Position numbers and translations under genes: made by a program. From the NCBI RefSeq assembly GCF_014873875.1, contig NZ_JADBEM010000001.1, forward strand, positions 6,386,001 through 6,450,000: 64,000 nt of DNA, written 5' to 3'. Shown piece by piece: positions 55,639 to 64,000 of this stretch. How positions within the stretch are numbered: the first letter of the stretch is position 1; each line of letters begins with the position of its first letter. Below the pieces are notes generated by a model. That model was given only the letters and a program-made list of their open reading frames with translations, had not been told where the DNA came from and made no database searches. The DNA comes from Actinopolymorpha pittospori. Its GTDB lineage: Bacteria > Actinomycetota > Actinomycetes > Propionibacteriales > Actinopolymorphaceae.

Positions 55639-56766
55639 TCAGGTCCGGGTGAGCGCGCCCAGCGGAACCCGTACGAACCGGATCTGCTCGTACGCCGACT
55701 CCGCTCCGGCCTCGTACAGCACCGCGACGTCCCCCTCGTCCGCGCGATCACCCGGGATCACCGCGAGATCGGAGTACGCCGAGGGTCCCGGCCAGATCAC
55801 CAGCGAGTGATCCCAGGTCTGGCCGGCGTCCTCGCTCAGCCGCACGGTGAGACCCCGACGCCGCCCGGGGTCGGCGGGCCCGGAGAACACCAGGTTGGTG
55901 CCCACCGTGACGAGCCCGCACTGCACGACCGGTGCCACCAGCTGCGGAGCGGGCGCGTAGGGCCGGTCGAAGCTCTCCCCACCGGTGACGCTGGTGGTGT
56001 GGGCGCGGGTGGCGGCGTTCAGACCGCCGTGGTTGCGCGTGTTGAGGTACAGCCGACCGTCGGGAAGCTCGGCCGCCGCGGACTCGTTCGGTTTCACCTG
56101 GCCGGCGGTGCCGGGGTCCTCGGCGCCGATCCGCCACGACCGGCCGCCGTCGTCGCTCAGGAGCAGGTGGCCGCCGTATCCCGTCTCGGCCGTGGAGTGG
56201 TTTGCCGGGATCAGCAGCCGACCGGCGAAGAGTCCGGATCGCAGGGCGACGCCGTGTCCCGGCCCGGTGGCGTACCACCGCCACCCAGGTCGCTTCACCT
56301 GCGCGGTGACGTCGACCGGCGCACTCCAGTGCAGCCCGTGGTCCGAGCCGCGGTACGACCAGATCCTGCGACCGTCCGCCGCGCCGACCTCGCCGGCGAG
56401 GATGCGTTCCTCGGTCGCGTCGGCGCCCGCCCGGACGGTGAGGAGCACGATGTCGCCGCTCACCGGGTCGACCACGGGGCAGGGGTTCCCGACCGTGTCG
56501 TCCCCGTCGGTGGCGACGGTCAGGAGCGGCCCCCAGGTGCGGCCGTGGTCGCCGGAGCGCCGGAGTACGACGTCGATGGCCCCGGCGTCGCCCGGTCCGT
56601 TCCGGCGACCCTCCGCGAACGCCAGCAGCGTGCCGTCGGTGGCGCGCACGAGCGCCGGGATCCGGAACGTGTCGTATCCGTGCGTACCGGAGGCATACAC
56701 CGTGACGTCGGCCACCGGGTCCTGGCCCACGGTGCTCGACGGGTGGGTTCCGCTCGTTCGAGTCAT
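55639..56766 (-). CDS. Exo-alpha-sialidase (GH33-type)
   Basis: A 375-residue six-bladed-propeller sialidase. FRIPAL (Arg35), Asp65 in GAIDVVLRRS, acid/base region KPNESAAAELPDG (Glu228/Glu233), Arg244 in TRNHGG and Tyr331 in SAYSDLAVI fit the catalytic set of sialidases. Asp-box motifs are SGDHGRTW, SDHGLHW, SDDGGRSW and SEDAGQTW. There is no signal peptide, so it would act inside the cell or need another export route. Its start overlaps the lyase-family stop (ATGA), forming an operon for sialic-acid-like sugars. Confidence 0.88.
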   Translation of the reverse strand: MTRTSGTHPSSTVGQDPVADVTVYASGTHGYDTFRIPALVRATDGTLLAFAEGRRNGPGDAGAIDVVLRRSGDHGRTWGPLLTVATDGDDTVGNPCPVVDPVSGDIVLLTVRAGADATEERILAGEVGAADGRRIWSYRGSDHGLHWSAPVDVTAQVKRPGWRWYATGPGHGVALRSGLFAGRLLIPANHSTAETGYGGHLLLSDDGGRSWRIGAEDPGTAGQVKPNESAAAELPDGRLYLNTRNHGGLNAATRAHTTSVTGGESFDRPYAPAPQLVAPVVQCGLVTVGTNLVFSGPADPGRRRGLTVRLSEDAGQTWDHSLVIWPGPSAYSDLAVIPGDRADEGDVAVLYEAGAESAYEQIRFVRVPLGALTRT

Positions 56767-57763
56767 TCGAGTTCGGCCTCCTCGAGGTAGCCGCGCACGG
56801 CGGCGGTCTCGGCGTCGTTCAGCCCGATCATCGGGATGCTGGTGGTCGCGTCCGCGATCACGCCGCGGTGCACGAGCGCGGCCTTGAAGGCGCCGATCGC
56901 CGACGAGTAGCGACCCATCCGGGTGGGGTCCCCGACCTGGATCAGCGTGAACAGCCGGCGGAGGCGCTCCTGCTCGGCGGTCGCCGTCGCCCAGTCACCT
57001 CGCCGGGCCGCGTCGTGGAGCCGGACGTACCCGTGCGGGTCGACATTCCCCAGGCCCGGGACGATCCCGTCGGCGCCCGCGAGCAGAGCGAGGTCGGCGT
57101 GCGTCTCCGAGCCGGTGAACGCCGCGAACGAGGGAACGTCCCGGACCCGCGCGCAGGCCGCCCGGAAACCGTCGATGTCGCCGCTCGAGTCCTTGAGCCC
57201 GGCCAGGACCCCCTTGGCGGCGAGCTCGCCCAGCAGGTCGGCCGGCAGTTTCGTGTGCACCGCGCTCGGGATGTCGTAGGCCACCAACGGCAGGTCGACG
57301 GCGTCGCGGATGGTCTGGAAGTGCAGGGAGATCTCGGCCGGATGGGTCGGTGCGTAGAACGGGGCGGTCGCGACCAGGGCGTCCGCGCCGAGTCGCGCCG
57401 CGGTGCGGGCATGCTCGATCACCCGGTCGGTCGTCATGTCGATGACGCCCGCGAAGACCGGGACCTGCCCGGCGGTGAAAGCCACGACCGCGCCTAGGAC
57501 CCGCGCCCGCATCGAGTCCGTGAGGTAGGCCGCTTCACCGGTGGATCCTCCGACGAACAGCCCGGACACACCCGCGTCGATCAGGAACTCGCAGAGGCGT
57601 TCGAGTGAGAGTGCGTCGAGTGCGCGGTCTGGCGTGAGCGGTGTGCAGACAGGTGGGACGCACCGCCTGCGAGCGGAAGACCATAACCAGGAAGCTCGGC
57701 GCCAGGGGAACCGGAGTCCAGGGGGTCGATCAGGTCGTCCAAGCCGAGTGGGTCCGCGGTCAC
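56763..57763 (-). CDS. Dihydrodipicolinate synthase/N-acetylneuraminate lyase family protein, apparent 1-nt frameshift
   Basis: A TIM-barrel aldolase with GLFVGGSTGEAAYL (substrate loop), the Tyr in VAYDIPSAVH and the Schiff-base Lys in GVLAGLKDSSGDIDGF. The uninterrupted frame (from 57569, 268 aa) lacks the first strand and starts mid-motif. Upstream, GGAGGATCTC precedes a GTG at 57763 encoding MTADPLGLDDLID... LPLAGG. A -1 slip at about 57660-57661 joins it to VPPVCTPLTPDRALD, a typical family N-terminus. One restored base would give ~333 residues. Either a real mutation or a sequencing error. Coupled to the sialidase, so N-acetylneuraminate is the likely substrate. Confidence 0.8.
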
Positions 57764-57782
57764 GAGATCCTCCGTGGGGCTG

Positions 57783-57796
57783 GTCAGCGGGCTGAC
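57783..57796. promoter_or_regulatory. Inverted repeat, putative GntR operator
   Basis: GTCAGC-GG-GCTGAC, perfect 6-bp arms with 2-nt spacer, 20 nt upstream of the lyase-family GTG and 72 nt upstream of the divergent GntR gene. Confidence 0.45.
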
Positions 57797-57867
57797 GTAG
57801 GACGTGGGATGTCTGGCCCGGCCGGGCGCTAGGCTAGCCGAGACGGCACCGATCCGAAAGGCGCGCC

Positions 57868-58614
57868 ATGCCAGGAAGCGGTCGACACCTCGAGGGGCGC
57901 ATCGTCGACCTGATCCTCGAACAGGGCCTGCGGGCGGGATCGGCCCTGCCTGCCGAGCCGGCACTGGTCGCGACGCTCGGCGCCAGCCGCAACTCCGTCC
58001 GCGAAGCGCTCCGTGCGCTCCACACGCTCGGCATCGTGGAGATCCGGCACGGCTACGGCACCTTCGTCGGGCGCGCGCCGATCACCGCTGTGACGCCGGG
58101 CCTGTTGTTCCGAACCCGCCTCAGCGTCCGCGACGACCCGGGCGCGCTCGCCGATCTCGTGGAAGTACGCGAACTCCTCGAACTCGGGCTGATCGAGCAG
58201 GTGGCGACCCGGGTCGACGAAGCGCTCCTCGACGCCCTCGGCGCCGCCGTCGAGGCGATGGCCACGGCGGAGGACCAGGACGCGCTCGCCGACGCCGACC
58301 GGCGCTTCCACGAGGTGCTCTACGCCCCGGTCGGCAACGAACTGGCCACGCAGCTGATCGGTGTCTTCTGGGACATCTACCACCAGGTGGCGACCGAGCT
58401 GGAGCCGCCGCCGGGCGACCGGGACCAGGTGGTGGAGAGCCACCGCCGGGTGGTGGAGGCGCTCCGGGCCCGCAACGCCAAGCAGGCCAGGCGGGTCATG
58501 CGCTACCACTTCGCTGACCTGCACGAGCGTGTCGCCCGGCTGGTCGAGGCGGCTGGCACGTCTGCCGGCGAGTCGGCGCGGGCGTCGTACGGCGGCGAAG
58601 GCGGATCCAGCTGA
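57868..58614 (+). CDS. FadR-type GntR transcriptional regulator of the sialidase locus
   Basis: A 248-residue regulator: winged helix in residues ~5-70 (LEGRIVDLILEQGLRAGSALP, LGASRNSVREALRAL, RHGYGTFVG) and an FCD domain with DADRRFHEVLY and a terminal His helix (VMRYHFADLHER). It is divergent from the lyase/sialidase operon, resembling NanR-type control of sialic acid use. The ATG follows GAAAGG. Confidence 0.88.
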   Translation: MPGSGRHLEGRIVDLILEQGLRAGSALPAEPALVATLGASRNSVREALRALHTLGIVEIRHGYGTFVGRAPITAVTPGLLFRTRLSVRDDPGALADLVEVRELLELGLIEQVATRVDEALLDALGAAVEAMATAEDQDALADADRRFHEVLYAPVGNELATQLIGVFWDIYHQVATELEPPPGDRDQVVESHRRVVEALRARNAKQARRVMRYHFADLHERVARLVEAAGTSAGESARASYGGEGGSS

Positions 58615-58663
58615 GCCCGGACGGACTGCCCGCGGTCAAGGGAAAACCAGAAGCTGGCACGAT

Positions 58664-59542
58664 GTGGCCGTGCCTCGCTCTTTCGACGAACTCATCGGCC
58701 TCTTCGACCTGGAGCGGATCGATGACAACCTGTTCCGCGGTCGCCAACCGGCGACCGGACTCCAGCGGGTGTTCGGCGGTCAGGTGGCCGGCCAGGCCCT
58801 GATGGCCGCCAGCCGCACCATCGAACCCGAACGGGTGGTGCACTCCCTCCACGCGTACTTCCTGCGGCCTGGCGACACCAGTGTCCCGATCGTGTACGAC
58901 GTGGAGTTCACCCGTGACGGCCGGTCGTTCAACACCCGCAGGGTGGTGGCCCGCCAGCACGGCCAGACCATCTTCTACATGTCGGCGTCCTTCCACCTGC
59001 CCGAGCCGGGCTACGACCACCAGGACGCCATGCCGGGCGTGCCCGACCCCGAGGCCTGCCCGACCCTGGGTGACGTCCTCGCGAAGGTCTCCGGCCGTCC
59101 GAGCGCCGCCTGGGGGGAGGAGTGGGCTGCCCTGGACGTGCGCTACGTCGGCGACTCCCGGCGTGGCGGAGTGGCCAAGGACCCGGCGCACCCCGCGCAG
59201 GCGCGGGTGTGGTTCCGCGCCGCCGGAACGCTGCCCGACGACCAGGTCCTGCACCACTGTGTCCTCGCGTACTCCAGTGACCTCACGCTGCTCGGCGCCA
59301 CGCTCGTCCCGCACGACACCTACATCGGCGCGCCCGACCTGCAGGCGACATCCCTCGACCACGCGATCTGGTTCCACCGACCGTTCCGCGCCGACGAGTG
59401 GCTGCTCTACGAACAGGCCTCGCCCTCCGCGGCCGACTCCCGTGGGCTCGCGACCGGCCAGATCTTCACGCGGGACGGACGACTCGTCGCCTCCGTCGTC
59501 CAGGAGGGGCTGATCAGGCAGGTCCCGCCTAGGGCAAGGTAG
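58664..59542 (+). CDS. tesB: Acyl-CoA thioesterase II
   Basis: A 292-residue double-hotdog thioesterase of the TesB family, hydrolysing medium- and long-chain acyl-Co[32 protein letters not shown] and [22 protein letters not shown] form the first hotdog; [20 protein letters not shown] and [22 protein letters not shown] are the second with its Asp and Gln. The GTG at 58664 or 58670 is the start; the longer open frame is a shadow of the GntR gene. Confidence 0.93.
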   Translation: MAVPRSFDELIGLFDLERIDDNLFRGRQPATGLQRVFGGQVAGQALMAASRTIEPERVVHSLHAYFLRPGDTSVPIVYDVEFTRDGRSFNTRRVVARQHGQTIFYMSASFHLPEPGYDHQDAMPGVPDPEACPTLGDVLAKVSGRPSAAWGEEWAALDVRYVGDSRRGGVAKDPAHPAQARVWFRAAGTLPDDQVLHHCVLAYSSDLTLLGATLVPHDTYIGAPDLQATSLDHAIWFHRPFRADEWLLYEQASPSAADSRGLATGQIFTRDGRLVASVVQEGLIRQVPPRAR

Positions 59543-59547
59543 GCACC

Positions 59548-59847
59548 ATGATTGTGGCCTTCAGCATCAGTCCGGCAGCCGGCGACGAGAGTGGCAGCGT
59601 GAGCGAGGCGGTCGCCGAAGCCGTCCGTGTCGTGCGCGAGTCGGGGCTTCCCAACGAGACCAACGCGATGTTCACCAACGTCGAGGGCGAGTGGGACGAG
59701 GTGATGGCGGTCGTGAAGCGGGCGGTCGACGTCGTCGCGGCGCACTCGCCTCGCGTGAGTCTCGTCCTCAAGGCCGACATCCGCCCCGGCCACACCGGTG
59801 AGATCACCGGAAAGGTCGAGCGGGTGGAGCGCCTGCTCGCCGACTAG
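59548..59847 (+). CDS. MTH1187-family thiamine-binding protein
   Basis: A 99-residue ferredoxin-like protein of the MTH1187/YkoF-like thiamine-binding family ([51 protein letters not shown]). It lies 5 bp after tesB with AAGG upstream. Its last 4 nt overlap the end of the convergent GNAT gene. No thiamine riboswitch is visible. Confidence 0.88.
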   Translation: MIVAFSISPAAGDESGSVSEAVAEAVRVVRESGLPNETNAMFTNVEGEWDEVMAVVKRAVDVVAAHSPRVSLVLKADIRPGHTGEITGKVERVERLLAD

Positions 59848-60365
59848 GTCGCGGCCGGCGCGTCCGGGCCAGCGGTGGGCGTCGTTTCGGCCTCCAGCAC
59901 CAGGACGTACTCCTCCACCTCGGCGCCGCGCCCGTGCGCGAACCCGCGGTCCTCGCCCTGGATCCGGAAGCCGCACCGCGACAGGACCCGCAACGAGCCG
60001 GCGTTGTCCTTCACGGCACGGGCGTAGAGCGGACGTGTCGTCGTGACCTGCACGATGAACTCCTGAAGCGCCCGGGTCGCGATTCCTCGACCCCAGTGGT
60101 CGGAACCGATCCAGTAGGTGACCTCGGTGTGCCCGGAGTCGACGTAGCTCGCCACGTGGCCGACGACCACGCCGTCAGCGAGAACGGTGCGGGTGGCGAT
60201 GTCGGGGTCGGCGAGGTGCCTGGCCCAACGCTGCGCGAAGGCACCAAGGTCGGTCGGATCAGGCGAGGTGAAGGCCGCCATGTGGATCGCGACCGGATCG
60301 AGTTGGTGGGCGTGGAAGACCGGGATGTCGTCGTCCACGACTTCCCGCAACGTGATGTCGCTCAT
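59844..60365 (-). CDS. GNAT-family N-acetyltransferase
   Basis: A 173-residue GNAT acetyltransferase of the RimJ-like subgroup. The acetyl-CoA loop is [12 protein letters not shown], preceded by TEVTYWIG and followed by [18 protein letters not shown], the standard order. Acceptor unknown. It is convergent with, and overlaps by 4 bp, the thiamine-binding gene. Confidence 0.9.
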   Translation of the reverse strand: MSDITLREVVDDDIPVFHAHQLDPVAIHMAAFTSPDPTDLGAFAQRWARHLADPDIATRTVLADGVVVGHVASYVDSGHTEVTYWIGSDHWGRGIATRALQEFIVQVTTTRPLYARAVKDNAGSLRVLSRCGFRIQGEDRGFAHGRGAEVEEYVLVLEAETTPTAGPDAPAAT

Positions 60366-60391
60366 CGGTGCGGCTCCTGTCAGGACATGGC

Positions 60392-61309
60392 CTAGGCCGG
60401 CGGTGCGGAAGCGTCGTCCGTGGTCGTCGGAGGATAGCCGTCGGCCGGGGCCGGATCGAGCAGGGGACGGAGGCCGGCGACGAGCTGGGCGACCCGTTCG
60501 GGCGGGACGAGACGGGCGCGGACGGCTCCCGAGGCGAGCCGGCGGGTGAGCTGGTCGAGGGGGAGGGGCGCGTTCGACGCCACCAGGAGGACGTTGCCGT
60601 ATCTCCGCCCGCGCAGCTGTGACGGCTCGGCGATCAGCACCACCTGGTTGAAGACCTCCCGCAGCGTGGCGGCCTCCGCGCGAGCGTGCCGCTGTTCGGT
60701 CCGGTCGGCGACGTTGACGACGTACGTCCCACCCGGCGCCAACACCCGGCCGACGTCCCGGGCGAACTCGAGAGTCGTGAGGTGCTCCGGCACCCGGTTG
60801 CCGACGAAGGCGTCCCGGATGACGACGTCCTGCGAGGCATCCCGGAGCGTTCCGATCCCCGCCCGTGCCTCCTCGGTCCGGATCCGTAGACCGCGCTCCC
60901 GCCGCAGGTCGAACGCGTCCCGCACGAGCTCGACGAGGGCGGCGTCGAGTTCGAAGACCACCTGCCGCGACCCCGGGCGGGTGGCGGCGACGTAGCGGGC
61001 GAGGGTGCAGCCGGCCCCGCCGAGATGCGCCACGCGCAGGGGGCCGGGCTCCGCGTGATCGATCACGTCTCCGATCCAGCGGACGTACTCGAAGTCCAGC
61101 CGGGTCGGGTCGTCGAGATAAACGTAGGAGCTCGGTACGCCGTTGACGACGACGAACCAGCCGCCCGGGTCGTCCCGGTCAGGGGCCAGCTCGACCTCTC
61201 CCGTGTCGATCGGAAAGGTCCCGGCACGCACCCGGTCGGTCCGGCCGGGCGGGGTGCCGCGGCGGGTGCGGGCGGGGGGACGACGATCGGGCACGGTCCA
61301 GCGTCCCAC
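60392..61309 (-). CDS. Spermidine-synthase-like methyltransferase-fold protein
   Basis: A 305-residue protein with the spermidine-synthase fold. The SAM/dcSAM-binding loop is VAHLGGAGCTLARYVAATRP, followed by QVVFELDAALVELVRDAF and DVVIRDAFVG. The Asp gatekeeper of true spermidine synthases in GGGDG and the active-site D in DAFD are altered (HLGGAG, RDAFVG), so polyamine synthesis is doubtful. A GTG at 61294 is an alternative start. Confidence 0.82.
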   Translation of the reverse strand: MGRWTVPDRRPPARTRRGTPPGRTDRVRAGTFPIDTGEVELAPDRDDPGGWFVVVNGVPSSYVYLDDPTRLDFEYVRWIGDVIDHAEPGPLRVAHLGGAGCTLARYVAATRPGSRQVVFELDAALVELVRDAFDLRRERGLRIRTEEARAGIGTLRDASQDVVIRDAFVGNRVPEHLTTLEFARDVGRVLAPGGTYVVNVADRTEQRHARAEAATLREVFNQVVLIAEPSQLRGRRYGNVLLVASNAPLPLDQLTRRLASGAVRARLVPPERVAQLVAGLRPLLDPAPADGYPPTTTDDASAPPA

Positions 61310-61502
61310 GCACCGCGGTCACCGGGTCGCGTGACCCCGCGTCCGGTCTGGCCCCGTGGTCGTCCGCGCTGGCGCAAGGTGTCCTTGACGGTGGCGGGTC
61401 CGAGTCGCCTGGGTCCGAGTCGCCCGGGTCCGAGGCGCCCGACACGGCCGTCGGGGCCGCAATCGCAACCTTTCAAGGATTGTGCGGGTTACGCTGCCGG
61501 CC

Positions 61503-62411
61503 ATGAAGCGAGTCGCCGTGCTGGACGCTCCGTCCAATCTCGGCCTGGCGATGCCCGCTCCAGGGGTCCTTCCCGGCTGCTACAAGCTCCCCGGAGCCGT
61601 TCGCGACAACCGTCTCCTCACGCGGATCGGCGCCACCGACGCCGGATGCGTCGTCCCTCCCCGCTACGACGCTTCGGGCTGGAAACGCGGAGACGGTCTG
61701 ATCAACGCCCCCGCGTTGGTCGAATACACGCGGCGGCTGGCCGATCGGATCAGTGAGCGGCTGGACGCCGGCGACTTCCTCGTCGTCCTCGGCGGTGACT
61801 GCAGCATCCTCCTCGGCCCCACCCTCGCCCTGCGCCGGCGCGGCCGCTACGGCCTGGTGTTCGTCGACGGCCACTCCGATTTCCGGCATCTCGGCGGCGA
61901 GGTGACCTACGTCGGCACCGCCGCGGGTGAGGACCTCGCTCTCGTCACCGGCCGGGGCCAGAACAACGTCGTCGACATCGACGGACTGCGGCCCTACGTC
62001 CGGGACCGGGACGTCGTCCTCCTCGGCATCCGGGACGACGATCTGTACATCCAGGAGCTCATCGAGCTCGGCATGCCCATCCGGACCGCGCTGGCGATCC
62101 AGACCGAGGGGCCGCGGCGGGTGGGCGTCCAGGCGGTGCAGTACCTCCGCGAGCTGGACGGCTTCTGGGTCCACCTCGACGCGGACGTCCTGGACGCGGA
62201 GGTGATGCCGGCGGTCGACACGCCCAGCCCGGGCGGTCTCGAGCACGACGAACTCGTTGCCCTGCTGGCGCCGATCGTCTCCGACCCGCAGTGTGTGGGC
62301 CTCGAGCTCACCGTCTTCGACCCCGACCTCGACTCCGACGGCAAGCTCGCCGTGAAGCTCACCGACACCCTGGTGGACGCGCTGGCGGGGCGAGCGCACG
62401 CCGGAGCCTGA
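61503..62411 (+). CDS. Arginase/agmatinase-family protein
   Basis: A 302-residue ureohydrolase-fold protein. The metal motifs are GGDCS (Cys100 where arginases have His), DGHSD (Asp122, His124, Asp126) and HLDADVLD. The other ligands of the two-manganese site are conserved. It may hydrolyse a guanidino compound, but substrate loops do not match arginase clearly. The ATG at 61503 is chosen; a GTG at 61482 is in frame. Confidence 0.88.
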   Translation: MKRVAVLDAPSNLGLAMPAPGVLPGCYKLPGAVRDNRLLTRIGATDAGCVVPPRYDASGWKRGDGLINAPALVEYTRRLADRISERLDAGDFLVVLGGDCSILLGPTLALRRRGRYGLVFVDGHSDFRHLGGEVTYVGTAAGEDLALVTGRGQNNVVDIDGLRPYVRDRDVVLLGIRDDDLYIQELIELGMPIRTALAIQTEGPRRVGVQAVQYLRELDGFWVHLDADVLDAEVMPAVDTPSPGGLEHDELVALLAPIVSDPQCVGLELTVFDPDLDSDGKLAVKLTDTLVDALAGRAHAGA

Positions 62412-62461
62412 AGTCGCCAGGCGTGGGAGACTTTCGGTAGCGAGCATCGGAGGTGGCTGCC

Positions 62462-62860
62462 GTGCCTGGCAAAGGACGAATCGCCAAGGGAGCGATCAAC
62501 TACGCCGTGAAATACGGCCCGCTCGTCTACGAAGCCGTCAAGCACGGGCGGGAGCCCGCCCAACGCGCGGTGCAGAACGCACTGGCCCGCCAGAGCAACC
62601 GTCGGCAGGCACTCCGGCACGCGGGCACGGTGATCGACGGATCCGTGCTCCGGGTCTTCCACCACGGTGAGCAGGTGTGGGTCGTCTTCGCGGGAGAGAA
62701 CCCGATCGCGAGTTATCCGCCGGTCGACAAGCCGCTGCCGGGTGTGCTCGAGCACGCCGACCTCAGCCTGCGGGTGCGTCCCGGCGAGAAGTCGCCCAAA
62801 CGGATCCCCGACGTTCCCGGCGCGGTCCGAAAGGCCCTCGGCCGGGGACCGTCTTCCTAG
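62462..62860 (+). CDS. Hypothetical protein
   Basis: A 132-residue basic protein I do not recognise. The N-terminal half is Lys/Arg-rich and helical (KGAINYAVKYGPLVYEAVKH); the second half has GSVLRVFHHGEQVWVVFAGENPIASYPP, likely beta-strands. The GTG at 62462 has GGAGG 8 nt upstream, which decides the start. No signal peptide. Confidence 0.7.
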   Translation: MPGKGRIAKGAINYAVKYGPLVYEAVKHGREPAQRAVQNALARQSNRRQALRHAGTVIDGSVLRVFHHGEQVWVVFAGENPIASYPPVDKPLPGVLEHADLSLRVRPGEKSPKRIPDVPGAVRKALGRGPSS

Positions 62861-62870
62861 CCCGCGGACC

Positions 62871-63296
62871 TCAGTGGTCCGGGCGCCGGCGCATCCGCTT
62901 GATGTCGGCCTGACGTTTCTTCGCCGACAGCCGGCGCTCGACCGAGCCACGTGAGGGGCGGGTACGTCGGCGGGGCTTCGGGGGTGGTGCCAGCGCCTCT
63001 TCCAGAACCGCTCCCAACCGGACGAGTGCGGCCCGACGGTTGGCGAGCTGGGAACGGTGTTCGGACGAGGTGACAGTGAGAACGCCGTCGACGAGGCGAC
63101 CGCCGAGGCGGGCGAGAGCGCGGGCGCGCTGGGCCTCCGACAGGGCGGGCGAACGCGCCACGTCGTAGGAGACGGCGGCCCGCGAGTCGGTGGTGTTGAC
63201 CCCCTGGCCTCCCGGCCCACCGGACCGGGAGAACCGCCAGGAAAGCTCCTCCGGACCGATGACGAGCGGTCCGACGCGGAGTGGTTCGGAGTTCAT
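62871..63296 (-). CDS. arfB: Peptidyl-tRNA hydrolase ArfB (ribosome rescue)
   Basis: A 141-residue ArfB/YaeJ-type release factor that frees ribosomes stalled on truncated mRNA. The catalytic GGQ is within SGGPGGQGVN (residues ~26-35), and the C-terminal basic tail (RRRTRPSRGS, KKRQADIKRMRRR) would enter the mRNA channel. A GTG at 63302 is an alternative start. It lies just downstream of the GPP34 gene. Confidence 0.92.
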   Translation of the reverse strand: MNSEPLRVGPLVIGPEELSWRFSRSGGPGGQGVNTTDSRAAVSYDVARSPALSEAQRARALARLGGRLVDGVLTVTSSEHRSQLANRRAALVRLGAVLEEALAPPPKPRRRTRPSRGSVERRLSAKKRQADIKRMRRRPDH

Positions 63297-63309
63297 CGCC
63301 ACACGGGTG

Positions 63310-63981
63310 TCAGCCGCTGCTCGCCGCGACGGTCGCCGCCGTGATCCCCGCCATCACGCCAGCGTTGACCGCCGCGACCGCCTTCTTCACCGCGTCGGCG
63401 GCCCAGGCGCCCTGGGAGATCTCCTTCGCCCGTCGCTTCACGGCTCGTTTGTCGTCGGCTCCGACCACCTTGGGGGCGGTGTCGATCGCCGACAGCAGCG
63501 AGACGAGAGCGCCCGTGCGCGCGTCGGGCGTCAGTCCCTGGACCAGGACACCGTTCAGTCGGGCCCGCAGTGCGTCTTCGTGGGAGGAGTCGCCGGCGGG
63601 CCACCTCGTGGTCGGGAAGATGCCGAGCACCCTGGCCTTCTCCTCCCGCAGAACACCTTGCGCGGCGAGATTGTCCAGCAGTCGCTCGCGTAGCCCTTTG
63701 GTGAGCTTGCCGAGGATGTTGGCCGGCTTGGTGCCTTCCTTGGTGCGGAGGACTTCGAGGGCGTCGTCGAGGACGGGGTTGTCGAGCGGGGCTCCCTCTC
63801 GGACCACGAGTCGGCCCGCGCGAACCTGCTCGCCGGGTCCGGCGATGTCAACCCTGCCTTGCAGCGTCAGCTCGAGCAGGACGGCGCCGGCCAGAGCGTG
63901 GTTCAACCTGACGCTGTCAGTGATCGCCCGACCACTGGAATCGTCCAGGTGTAGGAGGAGCAGGTCCTCGGCGATGAGCAT
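63310..63981 (-). CDS. GPP34 (Golgi phosphoprotein 3-like) family protein
   Basis: A 223-residue GPP34-fold protein. LIAEDLLLLHLDDSSGR, then LNHALAGAVLLELTLQGRV and a basic helical core (KANILGKLTKGLRERLL-like) match the family. Eukaryotic GOLPH3 binds PI4P; bacterial members are common in actinobacteria with unknown function. Start ATG at 63981 lies near the window edge, but the gene appears complete. Confidence 0.88.
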   Translation of the reverse strand: MLIAEDLLLLHLDDSSGRAITDSVRLNHALAGAVLLELTLQGRVDIAGPGEQVRAGRLVVREGAPLDNPVLDDALEVLRTKEGTKPANILGKLTKGLRERLLDNLAAQGVLREEKARVLGIFPTTRWPAGDSSHEDALRARLNGVLVQGLTPDARTGALVSLLSAIDTAPKVVGADDKRAVKRRAKEISQGAWAADAVKKAVAAVNAGVMAGITAATVAASSG

Positions 63982-64000
63982 GCTTGCTCCGTTCGTCGGT

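Noticed and set aside
59548-59847. Thiamine riboswitch in front of the thiamine-binding protein
   Set aside because: The gene starts 5 bp after tesB, leaving no room for a riboswitch, and no such motif is seen upstream.

Overview
The window is very GC-rich and densely coding, with many GTG and some TTG starts, 4-bp ATGA/GTGA start-stop overlaps and strong GGAGG-type ribosome binding sites. It carries the conserved actinobacterial core run uvrC-rapZ-yvcK-whiA-gap-pgk-tpiA, plus secG and the actinobacteria-specific RNA polymerase-binding protein rbpA. Together with FadR-type GntR regulators, an ECF41 sigma factor, ATPase-less sugar ABC importers, DUF222/HNH genes and a DUF2961 protein, this points to a soil or plant-associated Actinomycetota chromosome. 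An Actinopolymorpha/Kribbella/Nocardioides-like lineage is my guess from gene content only; I cannot run a taxonomic search.

Layout. 0.1-3.8 kb: a two-gene ABC exporter. 3.9-9.9 kb: a small Cys/His protein, a MarR regulator, an alpha/beta hydrolase, then a MarR/MFS/YceI operon in which the MFS protein carries three C-terminal carboxypeptidase-regulatory-like repeats and the YceI protein carries a fourth. 10-15 kb: a sugar-acid locus with a DUF2961 (GH172-like) enzyme, a FadR-type regulator, a UxaA/GarD-type dehydratase and a LarA-like nickel-pincer isomerase homologue. 15.2-24.3 kb: a Rieske lipoprotein, then uvrC (with an in-frame 15-bp minisatellite), rapZ, yvcK, whiA and the lower-glycolysis operon gap-pgk-tpiA.

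24.3-40.4 kb separates tpiA from secG, which are usually close neighbours in actinobacteria. It holds a RibD-like protein with swapped domain order, an NTF2-like protein divergent from an ECF41 sigma factor across a perfect 18-bp palindrome, and a catabolic cluster (beta-hydroxyacid dehydrogenase, GntR, sugar ABC importer, class III CoA-transferase, enoyl-CoA hydratase) ended by a strong hairpin. A secreted beta-helix-like protein, a permuted lipoate ligase, phosphoglucomutase, an MFS exporter and a YciI protein follow. secG and rbpA come next.

41.2-46 kb: a gene-poor stretch, then a DUF222/HNH gene broken by an intact IS21-family element (istA/istB, terminal inverted repeats, 5-bp target duplication) and by a separate frameshift. 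46-53 kb: TetR divergent from a cytochrome P450 with a 24-bp operator palindrome between them, a membrane protein, a HAD hydrolase, a secreted GHL10-type glycosidase, an SDR and an EcsC-family protein. 53-58.6 kb: a phytanoyl-CoA-dioxygenase-like enzyme divergent from ribokinase, a DUF2277 protein, and a sialic-acid-type locus (GntR, N-acetylneuraminate-lyase-family gene with an apparent 1-nt frameshift, sialidase). 58.6-64 kb: acyl-CoA thioesterase II, a thiamine-binding protein, GNAT, a spermidine-synthase-like protein, an arginase-family protein, a small hypothetical, ArfB and a GPP34 protein.

I found no rRNA, tRNA, CRISPR array, prophage or replication origin. The most interesting units are the MFS-YceI repeat-sharing operon, the LarA-like/UxaA sugar-acid pair, the ABC plus CoA-transferase catabolic cluster, and the datable IS21 insertion. 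All functions are inferred from motifs read by eye.
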